Assembly: GCA_017860085.1 (NCBI GenBank)
Contig: JAFNAJ010000059.1
Span: 1 to 10,148, forward strand
Direction: 5' to 3'
Origin: Acidobacteriota bacterium
GTDB taxonomy: Bacteria > Acidobacteriota > Vicinamibacteria > Vicinamibacterales > JAFNAJ01
Length of the DNA: 10,148 nucleotides
Positions 6,655 through 10,148 of this stretch are shown in pieces; the stretch's first letter is position 1; the number at the start of each line of letters is the position of its first letter. The translations under genes were made by a program, and so were the position numbers. Below the pieces are notes generated by a model that was not told the origin of the DNA, ran no database searches, and saw only the letters and a list, made by a program, of their open reading frames with translations.

Positions 6655-7586
6655 TGTTGAAGCCGCGCGCCCTTCGGCCCGGCGACCGGATCGCGGTGAT
6701 CGCCCCCGCGAGCCCGTTCAGGGCCGAGGACTTCTACGCGGGTCTGGCCGAACTGCGCGCGCTCGGGTTCGAGCCCCATTACGACGAGCGGGTGTTCGAG
6801 CGGTCGGGGTTCCTGGCGGGCACGGCCGCGCTGAGAGCGGCCGCGGCGCGCGACGCGCTGCACGACCCGTCGGTGGCGGCCATCATCGCTGTTCGTGGTG
6901 GCTACGGCAGCGTGGAGATGCTGCCGCTGCTCGATCCGCGTGAGATCAGCGAGGCGCGGAAGCCGATCATCGGCTACAGCGACGTGACGTCGTTGCTCAC
7001 TTTTGTGACCCAGCAGTGCGGGCTCGTGGCCTTTCACGGTCCCTCGGTGGCCGGGAGGCTGGGGCGCGGCCAGGCGGGGTACGACCGACGGTCGTTTCTA
7101 GCGGCCCTCTGCGAGGCCTCGCCACTGGGCCCGCTGAGTTCGCCCTGCACCGAGACGCTTCGAGCGGGCACCGCCGCGGGCCTGCTGTTCGGCGGCACCC
7201 TGACGCAGCTGGTGGCATCCCTGGGGACGCCGTTTGCCTTCGATCCTCCGCCTGGCCACGTGCTGCTGCTCGACGAGGTGAACGAGCGGCCGTACCGACT
7301 GCACCGGATGCTGACACAGCTTCGCCTGGCCGGCATTCTTGGGCGAGCCGCCGCCATTGTCTTTGGAGAGATGCCCGGCTGTGACGAGCCGGGCGGGCGG
7401 CCGACGGCGCGCGAGGCGGTGCTCGATGCCCTGGCGACGTTCGAGGGGGCCGTGCTCGTCGGGTTCTCGACCGGGCACACCGCGCACCCGGCGCTGACGG
7501 TTCCGCTGGGCGTGACCACGCGCGTCGAGGCGACGGCCGATGCGGCGAGGGTCGTCGTGGAGGAGCCGGCGGTCGACGCGGCCTGA
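6654..7586 (+). CDS. ldcA: Murein tetrapeptide LD-carboxypeptidase (peptidase family S66)
   Basis: LD-carboxypeptidase cuts the terminal D-Ala from murein tetrapeptides in the cytoplasm, making the tripeptide that can be re-used. The 310 residues fit the family. The N-terminus IAVIAPASPF (about 13-22) and AVRGGYGSVEMLPLLD (about 79-94) are characteristic. The catalytic triad is visible: Ser109 in IGYSDVT, Glu208 in LLLDEVNERPYR, and His275 in FSTGHTAHPALTVPLG. There is no signal peptide, as expected for the recycling enzyme. The ATG shares one base with the nagZ stop, so the two are almost certainly co-translated. mpl follows after 13 bases. Some S66 members are microcin-immunity (MccF-like) peptidases; the wall-recycling neighbours make the LdcA role much more likely. 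Confidence 0.93.
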   Translation: MLKPRALRPGDRIAVIAPASPFRAEDFYAGLAELRALGFEPHYDERVFERSGFLAGTAALRAAAARDALHDPSVAAIIAVRGGYGSVEMLPLLDPREISEARKPIIGYSDVTSLLTFVTQQCGLVAFHGPSVAGRLGRGQAGYDRRSFLAALCEASPLGPLSSPCTETLRAGTAAGLLFGGTLTQLVASLGTPFAFDPPPGHVLLLDEVNERPYRLHRMLTQLRLAGILGRAAAIVFGEMPGCDEPGGRPTAREAVLDALATFEGAVLVGFSTGHTAHPALTVPLGVTTRVEATADAARVVVEEPAVDAA

Positions 7587-7599
7587 GAGAGACGAAGCG

Positions 7600-8991
7600 A
7601 TGAAGAACGTGCACCTCATCGGCGTGTGCGGCACCGCGATGGCGACGCTGGCCGCCATGCTCAAGCGCCGCGGGTATAAGGTGGCCGGGTCGGACCAGAA
7701 CATGTATCCACCCATGAGCGACCTGCTCGTGGCCGAGGGGATTCGCACCTTCGAGGGGTTTGCCCCCGAACACATCACCTCCGACCTCGACCTGGTCATC
7801 GTCGGCAACGCGATCTCGCGGGGCAACCCGGAGCTCGAGGAAGTGCTCGACCGGAAGATCCGGTACTGCTCGCTGCCCGAGATGGTGCGTGACGAGTTCC
7901 TGTGGGGCGCCCGGTCGATCGTGATTGCCGGGACCCATGGCAAGACCACCACGACGTCTCTCGCCGCGTGGTTGCTCGTCGACGGCGGAGCCGACCCGAG
8001 CGCGCTCATCGGGGGAGTGGCCGCCAACTTCGACGCCAGCTTCCGTCTCGGGTCTGGGCGCGACTTCGTGATCGAGGGCGACGAGTACGACAGCGCGTTC
8101 TTCGACAAGACCGCGAAGTTCCTGAAGTACCTGCCCGACATCGCCGTCGTCGCCAACGTCGAATTCGACCATGCCGACATCTACCCCGACCTCGCCGCGG
8201 TGCTGCTGGCATTTCGCCGATTCGTCAACCTCGTGCCTCGTTCGGGCCTGCTGGTCCTTGGCGCAGACAGCGATCAGGCGATGTCACTCAAGGCCGGAGC
8301 GCGGTGCCGGGTCGAGACGTTCGGGCTGTCGGACGGCGCCGACTGGCAGGGGTGCGACCTTGCGGTGACGAGCACGGGCACCGCGTTCCGACTGCGCAAG
8401 AATGGGCGGCTGGCCGGCGAGTTCGAGGTGCCGTTGCTCGGGGCTCACAATGTGCGCAACGCCCTGGCGGCGATGGCCGTGGCGACGGCTGCCGGTGTCT
8501 CCCTGGACAGGCTGCGACCGGCGCTTCGCCGATTCCAGGGCGTGAAGCGTCGACTGGAATTTCGGGGTGCCGGCCGAGGGGTGCTGGTGTACGACGACTT
8601 CGCACACCACCCGACCGCCATCGCCGAGACGCTGGGCGCGCTCAGGCTCGGCAATCCCAAGGGGCGGATCTGGGCCATCTTCGAGCCGCGGTCGGCCACG
8701 TCATGCCTCAAGGTCTTCCACCGCGAGTTCGTCGAGGCATTCTCGCCGGCCGACGAGACCATCATCGCCGCCGTGTTTCGAAGCCAGATTCCCGAGGAGC
8801 GGCGTCTCTCGCCTGAAGAGGTCGTGGCCGATCTGCGCCGCGCCGGCCGACAAGCCCGCTACGTCCCCGGCGTGCCGGAGATCGTCGAAGTCGTGGTCCG
8901 AGAGGCGCGAGCGGGCGACGTGGTGGTGATCATGTCGAATGGCGGCTTCGACCGCATCCACGACAAACTGCTCGACGCGCTCAACGACTGA
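7600..8991 (+). CDS. mpl: UDP-MurNAc:L-Ala-gamma-D-Glu-meso-DAP ligase (murein tripeptide ligase)
   Basis: Mpl joins the recovered tripeptide L-Ala-D-Glu-meso-DAP to UDP-MurNAc with ATP, returning it to wall synthesis and bypassing MurC, MurD and MurE. The 463 residues are close to E. coli Mpl in length. The order is an N-terminal Rossmann-like loop GVCGTAMATLA (8-18), the ATP loop GTHGKTTTTS (111-120), the Mpl-type EGDEYDSAFFDK (159-170), NVEFDHADIY (186-195), then HNVRNALAA, and in the ligase domain DDFAHHPTAI and EPRSATS. The EGDEYDSAFFD signature and the C-terminal SNGGFDRIHDKLL separate it from MurC. The start at ATG 7600 has a purine-rich but weak site (GAGAGACGAAG) upstream. It is the last gene of nagZ-ldcA-mpl. 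The substrate implies DAP-type peptidoglycan in this organism. Confidence 0.95.
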   Translation: MKNVHLIGVCGTAMATLAAMLKRRGYKVAGSDQNMYPPMSDLLVAEGIRTFEGFAPEHITSDLDLVIVGNAISRGNPELEEVLDRKIRYCSLPEMVRDEFLWGARSIVIAGTHGKTTTTSLAAWLLVDGGADPSALIGGVAANFDASFRLGSGRDFVIEGDEYDSAFFDKTAKFLKYLPDIAVVANVEFDHADIYPDLAAVLLAFRRFVNLVPRSGLLVLGADSDQAMSLKAGARCRVETFGLSDGADWQGCDLAVTSTGTAFRLRKNGRLAGEFEVPLLGAHNVRNALAAMAVATAAGVSLDRLRPALRRFQGVKRRLEFRGAGRGVLVYDDFAHHPTAIAETLGALRLGNPKGRIWAIFEPRSATSCLKVFHREFVEAFSPADETIIAAVFRSQIPEERRLSPEEVVADLRRAGRQARYVPGVPEIVEVVVREARAGDVVVIMSNGGFDRIHDKLLDALND

Positions 8992-9019
8992 ACTCAGAAG
9001 GTCCTCAGGCAGAACCTGC

Positions 9020-9038
9020 TCCAGGGTAGAGCCCTGGA
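9020..9038. terminator. Possible bidirectional terminator between mpl and lolA
   Basis: TCCAGGG (9020-9026) pairs with CCCTGGA (9032-9038) across the loop TAGAG. It lies in the 57-base gap between the convergent stops of mpl (8991) and lolA (9049). A smaller CAGG/CCTG stem (9006-9009 and 9015-9018) lies just before it. There is no T-tract after the stem on either strand, so termination strength is uncertain; position and perfect pairing support it. Confidence 0.4.
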
Positions 9039-9048
9039 ACGCCAGGCG

Positions 9049-9729
9049 TCAGAACCGCTCGATGACGTCCGCGCCCCTTGGCATCCTGAAGGCGAACGTG
9101 CTGTCGGGCGGGTTCGTGTTCTCCTTGAGGTTGCTGAAGGCAAACGTCGACGTGCCACCCTGCGGGTCGCCGACAACCAGCATGCGGAAGGCGAGGCTCC
9201 GCTCGTCGACGACCACGGTCAGCCAGTCGTAGTCGCGCTCCGACTGCTTCGGTGACAGTCGCACGGCGACGGTGCCAGGAGGCGCATCGCCAACCGTGGT
9301 GTGGGTTGCCGTGAAATCGCGAGCCAAATCACCCTTGCCCACGAGAAAGAGCACTGCCGTCGTGGCCTGATCGGCGTCTGGGACACGGCTGACGATCACC
9401 TGCCGGTCGGCCGGCACGTAGTAGTACATGCGGCTGCCATCGGAGACGAACAGCTTGTCTTCGGGCTCCTTGTACTGCCAGCGCATCCGGCCCGGCTTCT
9501 TGATCACCACGGTGCCGCGCTCGGTTGCACGTGTTCTCAGCACGCCGCCGACGTAGGTCTGCACGAAGTCGGCGGAGAAGTCGCGCGTGGCGGCGTACCG
9601 CGCCTGGATGCGCGCGGCGAGTTCCTGTGGCGCGAGCGCAGACGGTGTCTGGCTGTCGGCAAGCAGGCACGCGGTTGCTGCGCAGAGCAGCGCGACGACG
9701 CAACAAACCGAGGGGCGCAGGCGACTCAA
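9049..9729 (-). CDS. lolA: LolA-type outer-membrane lipoprotein carrier protein
   Basis: LolA is the periplasmic chaperone that takes lipoproteins from LolCDE in the inner membrane to the outer membrane. The 226-residue precursor has a signal peptide of about 25 residues (basic MSRLRPS, then CCVVALLCAATACLLA). The mature part shows family features: ELAARIQARYAATRDFSADF (about 36-55), RGTVVIKKPGRMRWQYKEP (about 71-89), LFVSDGSRMYYYVPADRQV (about 93-111), and a C-terminal FAFSNLKEN and FAFRMPRGADVI. The start is TTG at 9729; no ATG or GTG lies close upstream in frame, and a GAGGCGG (about 9741-9747) could be its ribosome binding site. The signal peptide holds four Cys, but none has a good lipobox, so I read it as an ordinary secretion signal. 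It lies 35 bases downstream of the second PolX-type gene, probably in one transcript. Confidence 0.9.
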   Translation of the reverse strand: MSRLRPSVCCVVALLCAATACLLADSQTPSALAPQELAARIQARYAATRDFSADFVQTYVGGVLRTRATERGTVVIKKPGRMRWQYKEPEDKLFVSDGSRMYYYVPADRQVIVSRVPDADQATTAVLFLVGKGDLARDFTATHTTVGDAPPGTVAVRLSPKQSERDYDWLTVVVDERSLAFRMLVVGDPQGGTSTFAFSNLKENTNPPDSTFAFRMPRGADVIERF

Positions 9730-9764
9730 CGGATGACTACCGCCTCGAATCGTACCACAGCGAC

Positions 9765-10148
9765 TCAGGCCGGCCCGCCCCGCTTGCGGGCGAAGAACCC
9801 GAGGACCTCAGACACCGGTCGCGTGTTCAGCACGTGGCGCGCCTCGAGGCCTCCGCGGCGGGCGGTGCCCACACCGAAGACCATCTGCCGGCCCAGCCGT
9901 GCGGCGTTGTGGCAGTCGCTGTCGACTGACAGCATCACGCCCGCGGCGGCGGCGCGCCGCGCCATGTGACCGTCGAGGTCGAGGTGGGCGGGCGCCCCAT
10001 CGATTTCGAGCACGGTGCCCGTCTCGACCGCCACGGCAAACAGCGTGTCGTAGTCGAGCGGGTAGCCCGCGTGGCGGCCAACGAGCCTGTTGGCCGGGTG
10101 CGTGACGACGTGCACCAGCGGATGACGCATCGCTGAGAGGTAGCGTTG
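9765..10148 (-). CDS. PolX/PHP-type protein, C-terminal end only (5' part outside window)
   Basis: The last 127 residues of a gene that runs off the right edge are visible; the reading frame is open to base 10148. It matches the end of a PHP phosphoesterase domain as found in PolX. VTHPANR carries a metal-ligand His (residue 17 of the fragment), TVLEIDGAP corresponds to the LEINxxP stretch, and SDCH carries ligands Asp78 and His80. ARRGGLEARHVLNTRP is the typical PolX ending. It is clearly related to the complete polX at 2775-4520 (both end in a VLNTRPxxE motif) but well diverged: THPANR for GHPTGR, APAHLDL for QPDRLDL. Whether the missing part has the polymerase domain or only PHP cannot be seen. 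lolA follows 35 bases downstream on the same strand. Confidence 0.8.
   Translation of the reverse strand, partial: QRYLSAMRHPLVHVVTHPANRLVGRHAGYPLDYDTLFAVAVETGTVLEIDGAPAHLDLDGHMARRAAAAGVMLSVDSDCHNAARLGRQMVFGVGTARRGGLEARHVLNTRPVSEVLGFFARKRGGPA

Noticed and set aside
6997..8172. Minus-strand open frames of about 360-390 codons opposite ldcA and mpl
   Set aside because: Shadows of two enzymes with intact active-site motifs; no ribosome binding site or family features of their own.
9649..9729. Possible lipobox in the LolA signal peptide (several Cys)
   Set aside because: Residues before each Cys (ATA, ALL) do not fit the Leu-[Ala/Ser/Thr]-[Gly/Ala/Ser]-Cys pattern, and LolA must be soluble in the periplasm to work.

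Overview
The window is a gene-dense, strongly GC-rich chromosomal segment of a diderm (Gram-negative type) bacterium. The diderm call rests on a LolA-type lipoprotein carrier, a RodZ-like morphogenesis protein and a set of meso-diaminopimelate peptidoglycan-recycling genes. The protein types (a RodZ-like protein followed by a helical-repeat protein with an RDPNKLVA motif, and PolX with a full PHP domain) resemble what I know from Acidobacteriota, perhaps the Vicinamibacteria side. That placement is inference from protein character, not from a marker gene. I see no rRNA, tRNA, CRISPR array, transposase, integrase or phage gene, and no gap of 300 bases without a gene.

Layout, left to right. (1) Plus strand, 1-2500: the 3' part of rnhB (ribonuclease HII), a small two-helix membrane protein, a rodZ-like gene, and a conserved helical-repeat protein of unknown function. 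(2) Minus strand, 5544-2529: a GHMP-family sugar kinase, polX (DNA polymerase X with PHP exonuclease) and an 80-residue protein. All three are tightly spaced and probably one operon. (3) Plus strand, 5560-8991: nagZ, ldcA and mpl, a compact cytoplasmic peptidoglycan-recycling operon. (4) Minus strand, 10148-9049: the 3' end of a second PolX/PHP-type gene, then lolA.

Blocks 2 and 3 diverge from a 15-bp gap. It holds a symmetric TATAAT-type sequence inside a longer dyad, and neither flanking start codon has a Shine-Dalgarno sequence. This is the most interesting non-coding spot in the window. Blocks 1/2 and 3/4 converge, each with a short GC-rich hairpin between the stop codons.

How the genes work together: NagZ, LdcA and Mpl would trim recovered muropeptides and return the murein tripeptide to UDP-MurNAc, the last stage of wall recycling. 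RodZ (wall elongation) and LolA (outer-membrane lipoprotein sorting) make this an envelope-maintenance neighbourhood. RnhB and the two PolX-type genes add nucleic-acid repair. Overall this looks like conserved housekeeping chromosome rather than an accessory island. I found no strong evidence of a wholly new system, only several specific points worth checking.
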